Origin: Kitasatospora paranensis
GTDB lineage: Bacteria; Actinomycetota; Actinomycetes; Streptomycetales; Streptomycetaceae
DNA: 64,000 bases
Assembly: GCF_039544005.1 (NCBI RefSeq)
Contig: NZ_BAABKV010000001.1
Span: 7,998,001 to 8,062,000 of the forward strand
Reading direction: 5' to 3'
The position numbers and the translations under genes were made by a program. Below are positions 34,196-43,387 of the stretch, in pieces. A model generated the notes under the pieces. That model had not been told where the DNA came from and ran no database searches. It was given only the letters and a program-made list of their open reading frames with translations. Positions within the stretch are counted from its first letter, which is position 1; each line of letters starts with the position of its first letter.

Positions 34196-34930
34196 TCAGG
34201 CGTGGACGGCCGCCTGATCGGCCACGGAGAACTCCGCCCGGCACCCGGTGCACCGTGCGGTTCCGAACAGGTGGGTGAGGGCGGTGGCGACGTCCTCCCG
34301 GCCGTCGGCGAGCGCCGTGCGGTGGAGGCGTCGGCCGATGCCGTGGAGGTCGGCCGGGTCGGCGGGCCGCAGGGGGAGCGTGGTGGCGTCCGCGGCCGGG
34401 GTCCAGTCGCCGCTGGTGGAGAAGTGGCCGTACGGGCCGATCGCGATGAACTGGCCCGCGCTGCAGTGCGGGCAGTAGAGCTCGTAGCCGCCGTTGGCGA
34501 GGCCCCGGCCCAGCTCGGTGCTCCAGACCGGGACACCCTCGAACGCCAGCACCGACTCCAGCAGGTAGACGTACTCGGCCGGGTCCTTGGCGGCGGCGAG
34601 CGCCGGGCGCAGCTCCTGTGCCGTGTGCAGCAGGGTGGCGACGGCGGCGGCGTGGGTCGTCCGCACCTCGGAGTCGCGGTCCTGTCCGCCCAGCACGGCG
34701 CCTGCCAGGAAGAGGGCGTTCACCCGCGAGTCGGGGTCGCCCGTCGCCGCGAGGGCCGCCAGCCGGGGCAGCGCGGCGAAGCTCGCCGGGCGGGTGCCGC
34801 CCTGGGGGTAGAGGGCCTCCCAGAGCCGGTTCCAGCTCGCGTCGTCCGGGTCCGCCTCGATCCCGTCCAGCAGGGCGGGGACGTCGTCGGCCGGGCCGGG
34901 TGCGGGGCCGAGATTCGACCGGTCCGTCAT
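34196..34930 (-). CDS. Conserved hypothetical protein with two CxxC motifs
   Basis: A 244-residue protein from ATG 34930. It has HEAT-like helical segments (SWNRLWEALYPQGGTRPASF, ALPRLAALAATGDPDSRVNA, LLESVLAFEGVPVWSTEL) and a C-terminal part with two CxxC pairs, ELYCPHCSAGQF and ARCTGCRAEF, which could bind zinc. No known family was recognised. It is divergent from the DnaE2 cassette, whose SOS box is about 100 bp upstream and might also affect it. Confidence 0.7.
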   Translation of the reverse strand: MTDRSNLGPAPGPADDVPALLDGIEADPDDASWNRLWEALYPQGGTRPASFAALPRLAALAATGDPDSRVNALFLAGAVLGGQDRDSEVRTTHAAAVATLLHTAQELRPALAAAKDPAEYVYLLESVLAFEGVPVWSTELGRGLANGGYELYCPHCSAGQFIAIGPYGHFSTSGDWTPAADATTLPLRPADPADLHGIGRRLHRTALADGREDVATALTHLFGTARCTGCRAEFSVADQAAVHA

Positions 34931-35032
34931 GTGCGCCCACCCCGTCCGTCGCCGTCCGGCGCCCGTGTGGCGGGGCCGGGCCGTCACGGGCAGGAGCCGG
35001 ACGACACGGGAATGGTGCCACTCCGGAATGCA

Positions 35033-35050
35033 TTCGCACAAATATTCGAA
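35033..35050 (+). promoter_or_regulatory. Candidate SOS box of the polymerase cassette
   Basis: The 18 bp TTCGCACAAATATTCGAA match the extended consensus TTCGAAC-N4-GTTCGAA except at two symmetric positions (A to C and G to A). It lies about 80 bp before the DnaE2 start. An overlapping palindrome GAATGCATTC sits at 35026-35035. Confidence 0.6.
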
Positions 35051-35127
35051 CAGGCTCTAGTGTGGAGGGTGCGGCGGGGGAGCCGGAAGTGCACGTCGGG
35101 GGTCGTGGAGCAAAGGAGGCGGCCACC

Positions 35128-37993
35128 CTGTTCACCCACCTGCACGTCGCCTCCGGGTACTCGGCCCGGTACGGCGCCTCGCTGCCCGACGCGCTGGCGG
35201 CCCGGGCCGCCGAGCAGCACCTGGGCGCGCTCGCGCTGACCGACCGGGACACCGTCGCGGGTGCCGTCCGCTTCGCGAAGGCCTGCGCCGTGTCCGGCAT
35301 CAGGCCGCTGTTCGGCGCCGACCTCGCCGTGCCGCTGCTGCGCCCCGTCCCCGCCGCGACGGGCGGCGGGCCGGCGGGCGCGCGGCAGCCGCGGACACCG
35401 GTGCGCGGCGGTGCCTTCGTGGACGAGTCCGCGCCCCGCATCGTGCTGCTCGCCCGCGACCGCACCGGTTGGGCGAACCTGTGCGCGCTGATCACCGCGG
35501 GCTGGGCGGGCCGGGCCGAGCGCGGCGGCGGGCAGCCGGTCGTCCCCTGGGAGGCGATCGGCCGGCACGCCGAGGGCCTGACCGTACTGCTGGGGCCCGC
35601 CTCCGAGCCCGTCCGTGCCCTGGCGGCCGGCCGGCCCGACACGGCCGCCGAGCTGCTGGAACCCTGGCGGGAGGTGTTCGGCCCGCACCTGCGGCTGGAG
35701 GCCGTGCACCACTGCCGTTCCGGCACCGCCCCCGGCTCCCTCCGGCTCGCGGCCCGCACCGTGGGCCTCGCCGCCGACCTCGACCTGCTGGCCGTGATCA
35801 CCAACGCGGTCCGCTACACCGAGCCCGCCCAGTCCCGGATCGCCGACGTCCTGGACGCCGCGCGCCTGCGCGTGCCCGTCCGGGCCGGGCGGGTGTGCAA
35901 CGGGGAGCGCACCCTGAAGGACCACCGCGAGATGGCCGCCCTGGCGGAGGAGGTCGCCCGCGCGGCCGGCCAGGAGAACGGGGAGCGGCCCACCTGCTGG
36001 CGACCACCGCCCGCACCGCGGGCGACTGCCGCCTCGATCCCGCAGCGGACCTCGGGATCGGCCGGGTGTCCTTCCCGGAGGAGCACGTCATCGGCGCGGC
36101 GCCGGGCACCTCGGCCCGAATCCTGCGGGAGCGCTGCGAGGCCGCCCTGGTCCGGCGCGGCTACGACCGGTCGAAGGCGATGCGCACCCGGCTGGAGGAG
36201 GAGCTGCGCGTCATCCAGACGCTCGGCTGGCCGACGTACTTCCTGACCGTGGCGCAGGTCGTCGACGACGTAAGGGAGATGGGCATCCGGGTCCAGGCCC
36301 GCGGCTCCGGCGCGGGCTCGCTGGTGGTGCACCTGCTGGGCATCGGCGTCGCGAACCCGCTCGACCACGAGCTGATCATGGAGCGTTTCATCAACCTGCG
36401 GCGCCGGAGCCTGCCGGACATCGACATCGACGTGGAGTCCGCCCGCCGCCTGGACGTGTACCGCCGCATCATGGAGCGGTTCGGCACCGACCGCGTCTGC
36501 ACCCTGTCCATGCCGGAGACCTACCGGGTGCGGCACGCCGTCCGCGACGCCGGCCTCGCGCTGGGCCTGCCGCCGGACGAGGTCGGCCGCCTCGCGAAGG
36601 CCTTCCCGCACATCACCGCCCGCTCCGCGCGGACGGCCCTCGCCGAACTCCCCGAACTGCGGGGCCTGGCCGCGCACGCCGACCGCTACGCACGCCTGTG
36701 GGACCTGGTCGAGGGCCTCGACGCGCTGCCGCGCGGGACGGCCATGCACCCCTGCGGCGTGATCCTCTCCGACGACACCCTGCTGCGGCGAACCCCGGTC
36801 GTCCCCACCCCGGGCGAGGGCTTCCCCGCGACCCAGTTCGACAAGGAGGACGTCGAGGACCTCGGCCTGCTCAAGCTCGACGTCCTCGGGGTGCGCATGC
36901 AGTCCTCGATGGCCTACGCCGTCCAGGAGATCGAACGCACCACCGGCCGGCGGATCGACCTGGACGACACCGCGCAGGTGCCGCTGACCGACCCGAAGGC
37001 GTACGAACTCCTGCGCGAGGGGAGTCGCTGGGCGTGTTCCAGCTGGAGTCGCCCGGCCAGAAGGACCTGCTCGGCCGCCTCCAGCCGGAGACCTTCGCCG
37101 ACCTGGTCGCCGAGATCAGCCTGTTCCGGCCCGGCCCCGTCCAGGCCGACATGATCAGGCCGTTCCTGCTCGGCCGGCACGGCCGACGCCCCGTCACCTA
37201 CCCGCACCCCGATCTCGAACCCTGGCTCCGCTCGACCTACGGCGTGGTCATCTTCAACGAGCAGGTCGCCGGCCTGTTCTCCGTCATGACCCGCACCGAC
37301 CTCGCGATGGGCGAGGAGGCCCGCCGCGCCCTCGCCAGGCCCGACCGCGTCCCGGCGCTGGAGGCCTGGTACCGCCGCAGCGCGGCCGCGGCCGGACACC
37401 GGCCCGAGGTCGTCGACCAGGTGTGGACGATGCTCGAGAACATGGGCGCCTACGGGTTCGCCCGCAGCCACGGCGTCGCGTTCGCCCTGCCGACGCTGCA
37501 GTCCGCCTGGCTGAAGGCGCACTACCCGGCCCCGTTCTACGCGGGCCTGCTGGAGCACGACCCCGGCATGTACCCGAAGCGGCTCGTGCTGGCGGACGCG
37601 CGGCGCCGCGGCGTCCCGGTGCTGCCCGTCGACGTCCAGCACTCCGGCACCGACTACCGCACCGAGCAGCTCGCCGACGGCCGCCTCGGCCTGCGGATCC
37701 CGCTCGCCGACGTCCGCGGCATCACCGAGGACATCGCCGACCGCATCGCCGCCGGCCGCCCGTACACCGACCTCGCCGACTTCTGGGCCCGCGCCCGCCC
37801 CTCCCTGCCCATCGCCGAACGCCTCGTCCGGATCGGCGCCCTCGACGCGCTGGCCCCCGGCGCGCACCGTCGTGAACTCCTGCTCCAGGTCGACGAACTC
37901 CACCGCAGGCAGCGCACCACGGCGATCCCCGCCCAGCTCGTCCTCGCCCCAGCCGCCGCGCCGGCCCCGGATCGACGGGCCTGCCCGGGATGA
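35128..37993 (+). CDS. dnaE2: DnaE2-type error-prone DNA polymerase III alpha subunit (two frameshifts)
   Basis: The protein begins FTHLHVASGYSARYGAS (PHP domain); LALTDRDTVAGAVRFAKACA and ITNAVRYTEPAQSRIADVLD follow. Near 35990 (GAGCGGCCCACC) a G is missing; the frame resumes HLLATTARTAGDCRLDPA. The palm has VQARGSGAGSLVVHLLGI, SLPDIDIDVESARR (catalytic DxD) and YRVRHAVRDAGLALGL. Near 37020 (GAGGGGAGTCG) another base is missing, then LGVFQLESPGQKDLL and MGAYGFARSHGVAFALPTLQ follow. AAAGGAGG precedes a CTG at 35128; GTG 35089 is the alternative. The C-terminal OB fold is absent here and encoded by the next ORF. It would perform translesion or mutagenic synthesis. Confidence 0.85.
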
Positions 37994-38559
37994 GCCCCGC
38001 CGAGGAGATGCAGGCCGAACTCGACGTGCTCGGCATGGACGCGAGCCGGCACCTGATGGAGCCCTTCCACCCCCTGCTCGCCGAACTCGGCGTCACCCCG
38101 TCCCACCGGCTGGCGGACCACCGGACGGGTGAGACCGTCCTGGTCGCGGGGGCCAAGGTCGCCATCCAGACCCCGCCCATGCGCTCCGGCCGCCGGACGG
38201 TCTTCGTCTCGCTCGACGACGGCAGCCAGGGCGGGCAGGTCGACCTCACCTACTTCGACGACACCCACGAGCAGGCCGCGTACCCGCTCTTCCACCACTT
38301 CCTGCTGCTCGCCCGCGGGACGGTCTCGCGCCGCGGCGCATCGATCACGGTCATCGGCACCTGCGCCTGGAACCTGCAGGAGGTCGCCGACGCCCACCGC
38401 ACCGGCGGCACCGCCGCCGTCCGCGCCTACCTCGCCCGCACCACCGCCACCCCGGCGGACCCGGCAGGACCTACCGCCGACGGCGACCGCCCCGACCGCG
38501 AGCACCGCACCCCCGGCGCCGGCCGGCTCTGGCACGCCAGCCCCGGTTCCGCGGGCTGA
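37990..38559 (+). CDS. OB-fold protein, detached C-terminus of DnaE2
   Basis: A 189-residue protein whose ATG overlaps the polymerase stop (ATGA at 37990-37993). It begins MSPAEEMQAELDVLGMDASR, as in the region after the fingers of DnaE, and has the OB-fold segment TVLVAGAKVAIQTPPMRSGR, FVSLDDGSQGGQVDLTYFDD and LLLARGTVSRRGASITVIG. In full-length DnaE this is the C-terminal nucleic-acid-binding domain; here it is a separate, coupled ORF. The tail is Pro/Asp-rich. It could be a further sequence error, but the clean ATGA overlap argues for a real split gene. Confidence 0.8.
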   Translation: MSPAEEMQAELDVLGMDASRHLMEPFHPLLAELGVTPSHRLADHRTGETVLVAGAKVAIQTPPMRSGRRTVFVSLDDGSQGGQVDLTYFDDTHEQAAYPLFHHFLLLARGTVSRRGASITVIGTCAWNLQEVADAHRTGGTAAVRAYLARTTATPADPAGPTADGDRPDREHRTPGAGRLWHASPGSAG

Positions 38560-38592
38560 GCGGTGCCCGACCCACGAAAGGAGAAGGACGGC

Positions 38593-39731
38593 ATGCGCGC
38601 GACAGGGCCGGGCGGCATGACGGATCGTTCGATCCTCCACGTCCGGCTGAACCGGCCCGGGTTCGCCGTCTACGGCGAGGTGTTCGGCGTGCTCGGCGAC
38701 ATCACCCCGGTCGTGCAGGCCCTGCCGCCCGACTCCGCCGTGCTCGACGTCACCGGCGCCCTCCCGTACTTCCGGCGCACCCCCGAAGGCCTCGCCGACC
38801 TGATCGCGACCCGCCTCCTCGCCCGGTTCGGGCTGGACGCGGCCATCGGAGCGGGCCCGAACCGCCTGCTGGCCGGCCTGGCCGCGGACAGTTGCGCACC
38901 CGGCCGGATCCGCGTCCTCGCACCCGACGGCCCGGACACCGAGCGCTTCCTGCGCTCCCGGCCCGTCGAGGCCCTGCCCGGCGTCGGCCCGGCGCTCAGC
39001 CGCTCGCTGATCCGTTACGGCGTCACCACCGTCGGCGAACTCGCCGACCTGCCGCCCGCGACCGTGCGGCGGATCGCCGGGGCGAGCACCGGCCGCCTCC
39101 TGCACGATCGCGCCAACGGCCGGGACCCGCGCACCGTCGCCCCTCCGGCCCGCCCGCCGGGATCAGCGCCGGCCGACGCTTCGACACCGACGTCCTCGAC
39201 CCCGACCACGTCCGCCGGACGATTCTCGACCTCGCGGTCGACCTCGGTGCCCGGCTGCGCAGCGGCCACCGGACGGCCCGGGCCGTCGAACTGCAGATCA
39301 CCTATGCCGACCGCAGCTCCACCACCCGCTCCCGGACGCTGCGCGAGGCCACCGCCCACACCCCCGCACTTGCGGACACCCTCTACGCCCTGCACTCCGC
39401 ACTCGGCCTGCAGCGGGCCCGGATCCGCTCGGTGACCGCCCGTGTCGCCCACCTCACCGACGCCCAGGCGGGGTCCACCCAGCTCACCTTCGACCGCACC
39501 ACCGAGGACCGCCGCACCCTGGAGCCCGTCATCGACCGGGCCAATCTCCGCTGGGGCACCGGCACGCTCCGGCCGGCCGTCCTCACCGCGCCCGCCGCAG
39601 TGCGCACCGGTTCCGCCGGTGGGCCCGGCCGCGGCACGAACCATCGCCCGGCCGGTCGGGCTGACCGGGTCGACCCGGCGGACGCGCGGCCGGGACGCCC
39701 GCCGTTGTCAGAGGTACCTGCAAGGCTGTGA
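38593..39731 (+). CDS. Y-family polymerase-like (ImuB-type) protein, frameshifted
   Basis: ATG 38593 follows AAGGAG; an in-frame GTG at 38563 lies before that site. The N-terminal part is ILHVRLNRPGFAVYGEVFGV, TPVVQALPPDSAVLDVTGAL, IGAGPNRLLAGLA and VEALPGVGPALSRSL. Near 39143 (GTCGCCCCTCC) a C is missing; after it the reading is AGISAGRRFDTDVLDPDHVR with a little-finger-like domain. The usual DxDAFFASVE N-terminus and SIDEAF motif are absent, so the catalytic acidic residues appear lost, as in ImuB. It follows the polymerase and OB genes in one operon and is probably a mutasome adaptor. Confidence 0.8.
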
Positions 39732-39770
39732 GCAGCAGGCGAGGTCGGCGATGGACAGGGGTCGGGTGCG

Positions 39771-40139
39771 ATGGGACTGCAGGGTCAGGTCTGGCGGCTC
39801 ACGTGCGGGGACGCACCGGCGGGCGAGATCCTCGTCGAGGAGGCCGACTTCCCGTGGCTCCGCGGCCGTTTCGTCGCGGGCCCGGCCTTCGCGGCCGTCG
39901 AGCCGCTGTTCGCCCGGTGCCGGGCCCTGGCCGACTCCGAGGAGTGGGAGGCCTTCGACACGGCCTACGAGGAGGTCGGGAAGGCCGTCGTCCTGGCCTC
40001 GCCGTCCGGCCCCGTCGCCGAGTTCCTGCTGCACATCCAGGACGGCCGGGCCTGGTTCCGCTGGAGCGACGAGCCGTTCGCCGCGACCGCGGAGCACCCG
40101 ACAAGGCCCGCCCCGAATCGTCCGCCCTGCGGACCATGA
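39771..40139 (+). CDS. Small conserved hypothetical protein
   Basis: A 122-residue protein, MGLQGQVWRLTCGDAPAGEI, with VEEADFPWLRGRFVAGPAFA, ADSEEWEAFDTAYEE and GRAWFRWSDEPF. The pattern of aromatic-rich strands suggests an immunity- or SMI1-like single domain but no family is certain. It follows the Y-family gene by 39 bp, though it may be unrelated. Confidence 0.65.
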   Translation: MGLQGQVWRLTCGDAPAGEILVEEADFPWLRGRFVAGPAFAAVEPLFARCRALADSEEWEAFDTAYEEVGKAVVLASPSGPVAEFLLHIQDGRAWFRWSDEPFAATAEHPTRPAPNRPPCGP

Positions 40140-40233
40140 GTGCACGTCACCTTCCATCAGTACCGGTTGCGGCACACCGGCGCCGCCCGCCGTCGCGGGT
40201 GGTCCGGCCCGGCCGACGACACCAGGAGGCAGC

Positions 40234-40901
40234 ATGAAGCTTCTTCTCACGTCCGCGGGCATCAAGAACCCGACCATTCACAACGCGCTGGTCGACCTCC
40301 TGGGCAAGCCGATCGCCGACTCCAACGCGCTCTGCATCCCCACCGCCGGGTACGGGCATCCCATGGGCAGTCCGGGCGGGGCATGGCGCTTCATCACCGG
40401 ACAGTCCTCCACACCCATGTGCGAGCTGGGTTGGAAGTCCCTGGGGGTGTTGGAGCTGACCGCGCTGCCCAGCATCGGCGCGGAGCGCTGGGTCCCCTGG
40501 GTCCGGGAGGCCGACGTGCTGTTGGTGAACGGCGGCGACGCCCTGTACCTGTGCCACTGGATGCGGGAGTCCGGACTGGCGGATCTGCTGCCCTCGCTGC
40601 GCGACAAGGTGTGGGTGGGGCTGAGCGCCGGGAGCATGGTGATGACCCCCGGATCGGGGCGGACTTCGTCGAGTGGCAGCCGCCCACCGGGGGCGACAGC
40701 ACCCTGGGGGTCGTCGACTTCTCGATCTTCCCGCACCTGGACCACCCGGACCTGCCGGAGAACACCATGGCCGACGCGACGAGGTGGGCGGCCGACCTCC
40801 CGAACCCGGCGTACGCGATCGACGACGACACCGCCATCACGGTGACCGACGGCACCGTCGAGGTCGTCTCCGAGGGGCACTGGAAGCTGTTCTCCGCCTG
40901 A
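40234..40901 (+). CDS. Peptidase E (S51 family), frameshifted
   Basis: The start is ATG 40234 after AGGAGG, reading MKLLLTSAGIKNPTIHNALV, NALCIPTAGYGHPMG, DVLLVNGGDALYLCHWMRES and VWVGLSAGSMVMTP. The Ser in GLSAGSM is the nucleophile of S51 dipeptidases. Near 40652 (GACCCCCGGATC) one C is missing; the second frame gives GADFVEWQPPTGGD, LGVVDFSIFPHLDHPD and DGTVEVVSEGHWKLF, restoring the His and Asp region. Joined length about 222 residues. It hydrolyses Asp-X dipeptides or similar. Confidence 0.85.
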
Positions 40902-40926
40902 TACGTCAGTTCTCGCACGGTCGCGG

Positions 40927-40966
40927 GCAGTGCGGGCCCCTGTCGAGTGGCAGGGGCCCGCACTGC
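40927..40966. terminator. Bidirectional hairpin terminator
   Basis: A perfect 16-bp stem, GCAGTGCGGGCCCCTG (40927-40942) with its complement at 40951-40966 around the loop TCGAGTGG. It lies between the convergent peptidase E and hydrolase genes and can terminate both. Confidence 0.8.
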
Positions 40967-40982
40967 GGAGAGCTCCCGGCCC

Positions 40983-41713
40983 CTACGTCAGGTGCCGTGC
41001 GAGGAACTGGGCCGCGGCGTCCCCCGCGAACTGCGGGACACCGGTGTGCCCGCCGAGATTGGCGTGCAGCGTCTTCTCCTCGGAGCCGAAGGCGTCGAAC
41101 AGGTCCAGGGCCGCCTGCCGGTCGTTGCCCTTGTCGTCCCACTGCAGCAGGACATGCAGCGGGATGGTGACCCGGCGGGCCTCCTCGAACGTGGCGGCGG
41201 GCACGAAGCTACCGGCGAACAGGACGGCGGCCGCGATTCGGGGCTCGACCACCGCCAGCCGGGTCCCGATGGCGATCACTCCCCCGAAAAGCCCACCGGG
41301 CCGCCGATCTCGGGCAGCGAAAGGAGGGCGGTCAGGGCGGCCTGCCATTCCGGGACGGCCTTGTCGACGAGCGGGAGAACGAGCCGGTCGATGATGTCGT
41401 CCCCGACCGGTTCGCCGGCCTGCATTGCTCGTCGCAGGTCGGCACGGGCCTGCTCGGCGGCGGCGGAACGGGGCCGGTCACCGCTTCCGGGGAGCTCGAT
41501 GGTGGCCGCGGCGAAGCCATCCGCCGCAGACTGCCGGGCCCGGGCCGCCAGTCGCGGGTACATCATCCGGAGTCCGCCGGGGTGGCCCAGAAGGATCAGT
41601 GGCGCCGGTTCGGACGCGGATCCGGGCGTCCACAGGATGCCGGGGATCTCGCCGAGGGTGAATTCGCGTTCGAGGACGCCGTCGTCGAGGCGCTGCTCGG
41701 AAGTGAAGTGCAC
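40983..41713 (-). CDS. Dienelactone-hydrolase-like alpha/beta hydrolase (frameshifted)
   Basis: The first frame from ATG 41713 reads MHFTSEQRLDDGVLEREFTL, GILWTPGSASEPAPLILLGH and so on to GGPVGFSGE. Near 41280 a G in TCGGGGGAG appears missing; with it the nucleophile motif becomes GFSGG, followed by VIAIGTRLAVVEPRIAAAVL, LHVLLQWDDKGNDRQAALDL (Asp) and HANLGGHTGVPQF (His). The fold and residues fit a serine-type hydrolase of the DLH class, about 243 residues. The substrate is not evident. Confidence 0.78.
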
Positions 41714-41938
41714 GGTCGTGCCTTTCGGGAGTGCTGCTGAACGGCGCTCCCGGACGACCTATCGCCCGACCGTGACCCCGGAGGGGAGCACCCATGTCGA
41801 TACTGCGTTCACGGGTACCACCTCCTTGTTCTCTCGCACGGCTCCCGGAAACGTAGCAGTGGTCGCCGTGGTCCGCCAAACGGTTTCCCGCGCGGGCCCC
41901 GTGGCCGGATGCCGCCCGGATGCGGTGCCGGTGCCGGG

Positions 41939-42336
41939 CTACGCGTCCGTCCGCCACCATCCGTCCGCCCCGGCGCGCGCCAGTTCGGCGTCGTACGCGT
42001 CGGCGTCGAAGTGGAACTCGGGCGGCCGTGTCGTCCCGATGTACGGCATTTCCCAGTCCGACCACTGCACGACACCCCCGCACCGCTGCACCAGCACGGA
42101 CAGGAAGCCGCAGCAGCCGCCGGTGCACTCGGGCTCTCCCAGCTCGACGCGTTCCGGCTCGCCGGTCGCCCGCAGGGGGCCGAGGCCGTCGGCAGGCAGC
42201 ACGTCGGCCGCGTACGGGCCTCGGCCCCCACATCGACGGCGGACTCCACGACGTCCTCGCCGTTGACCCGGAACCGCACCTGGGCGGCGAACCGGTGCCC
42301 GGGCGGCAGCACCCTGATCTCAAGCCGGTCGAACAT
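41939..42336 (-). CDS. Conserved hypothetical protein (frameshifted)
   Basis: The first frame from ATG 42336 is MFDRLEIRVLPPGHRFAAQV, then FRVNGEDVVESAVDVGAEA. Near 42213 a base is missing (GAGGCCCGTACGCGG); with one more G it continues RYAADVLPADGLGPLRATG, CTGGCCGFLSVLVQRCGG and VVQWSDWEMP. The Cys-rich CTGGCCGF block is distinctive. Joined length about 132 residues. The gene is followed by 225 bp without a recognisable gene (41714-41938). Confidence 0.6.
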
Positions 42337-42470
42337 CGGGCCACCCTACTCGGGTTGCACCTCCTCGACATTCTCCTCGACCTGCCGCCACTGCTCCTCG
42401 GCATGGCCTGGCATCCCGACCACGCGCGACATGCCGAACACCCGGCGCGGCAGGGCCGCCCGACAGCGCG

Positions 42471-42851
42471 CTACCGGGGATGCCGCGCGTCGTAGGCGGC
42501 CTGGCTCAGCTCGATCGCCGGGTTGTTGTCGATGGCCCACTCGGCGAGGGCTGCGGCGGGTTCGATCAGGGTGCGGCCCATCGCGGTGAGCTCGTACTCG
42601 ACGCGGGGCGGGACTTCGGGGAACGCGGTGCGGGTCACGAGGCCGTCGCGCTCCAAGTGCCGGACGGTGCGGGTGAGCATCCGCTGGGAGATCCCCGGAA
42701 TGCGCTGCTGGAGTTCGGTGAAGCGCATCCGTTCGCCGTCGAGGGCGGCCACCACCAGCAGGGTCCACTTGTCGGCGATGCGATCCAGGATGCCGCGGAT
42801 CGCGCGGCCGTCGTCGCCGCGGATGAGGCACGTCGTCCGGTACTTCGACAT
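42471..42851 (-). CDS. HxlR-family transcriptional regulator
   Basis: A 126-residue winged-helix protein from ATG 42851, with ILDRIADKWTLLVVAALDGE, MRFTELQQRIPGISQRMLTR, LERDGLVTRTAFPEVPPRVE and YELTAMGRTL. This is the HxlR pattern. Longer upstream starts (to 42911) are possible but less likely. It is divergent from a DoxX-family gene whose start is 107 bp away. HxlR proteins often control small redox or membrane genes. Confidence 0.88.
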   Translation of the reverse strand: MSKYRTTCLIRGDDGRAIRGILDRIADKWTLLVVAALDGERMRFTELQQRIPGISQRMLTRTVRHLERDGLVTRTAFPEVPPRVEYELTAMGRTLIEPAAALAEWAIDNNPAIELSQAAYDARHPR

Positions 42852-42936
42852 CGGCCGCCCCCTGTTCGCCACGCACACCGGTGTGCCTTTTGCAGGCGCC
42901 CCCATGGTCACCGATCATGTGCCGACCGACAAATCG

Positions 42937-42948
42937 TCACCATGGTGA
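42937..42948. promoter_or_regulatory. 12-bp palindrome before the DoxX gene
   Basis: TCACCATGGTGA is a perfect palindrome lying 9 bp before the DoxX start. An inverted copy of part of it, CCATGGTCAC, occurs at 42902-42911. It is a candidate HxlR operator. Confidence 0.5.
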
Positions 42949-42957
42949 AGGACGACA

Positions 42958-43320
42958 ATGAAGATCGCCTACTGGATCGTCGCCGGGCTCCTGGCAGCCT
43001 TCTACCTCTATGCCGGTGGCAAGAAGGTGTCGCAGTCCAAGGAGCAGCTGGCGCCCATGATGGGCTGGGTGGACACGGTTCCGATGTGGCAGGTCCGGGC
43101 CGTCGGCGCGGTCGAGATCCTCGGCGCCGTGGGCCTCGTGCTGCCGCCGCTCACGGGCATCGCCCCCGCTCTCGCGCCGGCCGCAGCGCTCGGCTTCGCG
43201 GTGCTCCAGGTGCTGGCGGCGGCCCTGCACCTGTCCCGGGGAGAGGTCAAGGAGACCGGTCTCAACGCCGTTCTGATAGTGCTCGCCGGGGTCGCGGCCT
43301 GGCTCGCCACGACCTGGTGA
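42958..43320 (+). CDS. DoxX-family membrane protein
   Basis: A 120-residue protein with four hydrophobic segments: YWIVAGLLAAFYLYAGGKK, AVGAVEILGAVGLVLPPLTG, APAAALGFAVLQVLAAALHL and LIVLAGVAAWLATTW. The YLYAGGKKV and AVGAVEILGAVGL motifs fit DoxX/DoxD-like proteins, which are associated with redox or quinone chemistry. The divergent HxlR regulator probably controls it. Confidence 0.85.
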   Translation: MKIAYWIVAGLLAAFYLYAGGKKVSQSKEQLAPMMGWVDTVPMWQVRAVGAVEILGAVGLVLPPLTGIAPALAPAAALGFAVLQVLAAALHLSRGEVKETGLNAVLIVLAGVAAWLATTW

Positions 43321-43387
43321 CACATCGGCGGGCGCTGTGGCCGAAAGCCCGTCGACGCAGCGCCGGCCGTTCCCTAGGCTTCTGGCC

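Noticed and set aside
40983..42336. Interpreting the two broken frames here as an accessory cluster of pseudogenes
   Set aside because: Each break is a single missing base in a G or C run and both halves keep family motifs, so a sequence error is the simpler explanation.
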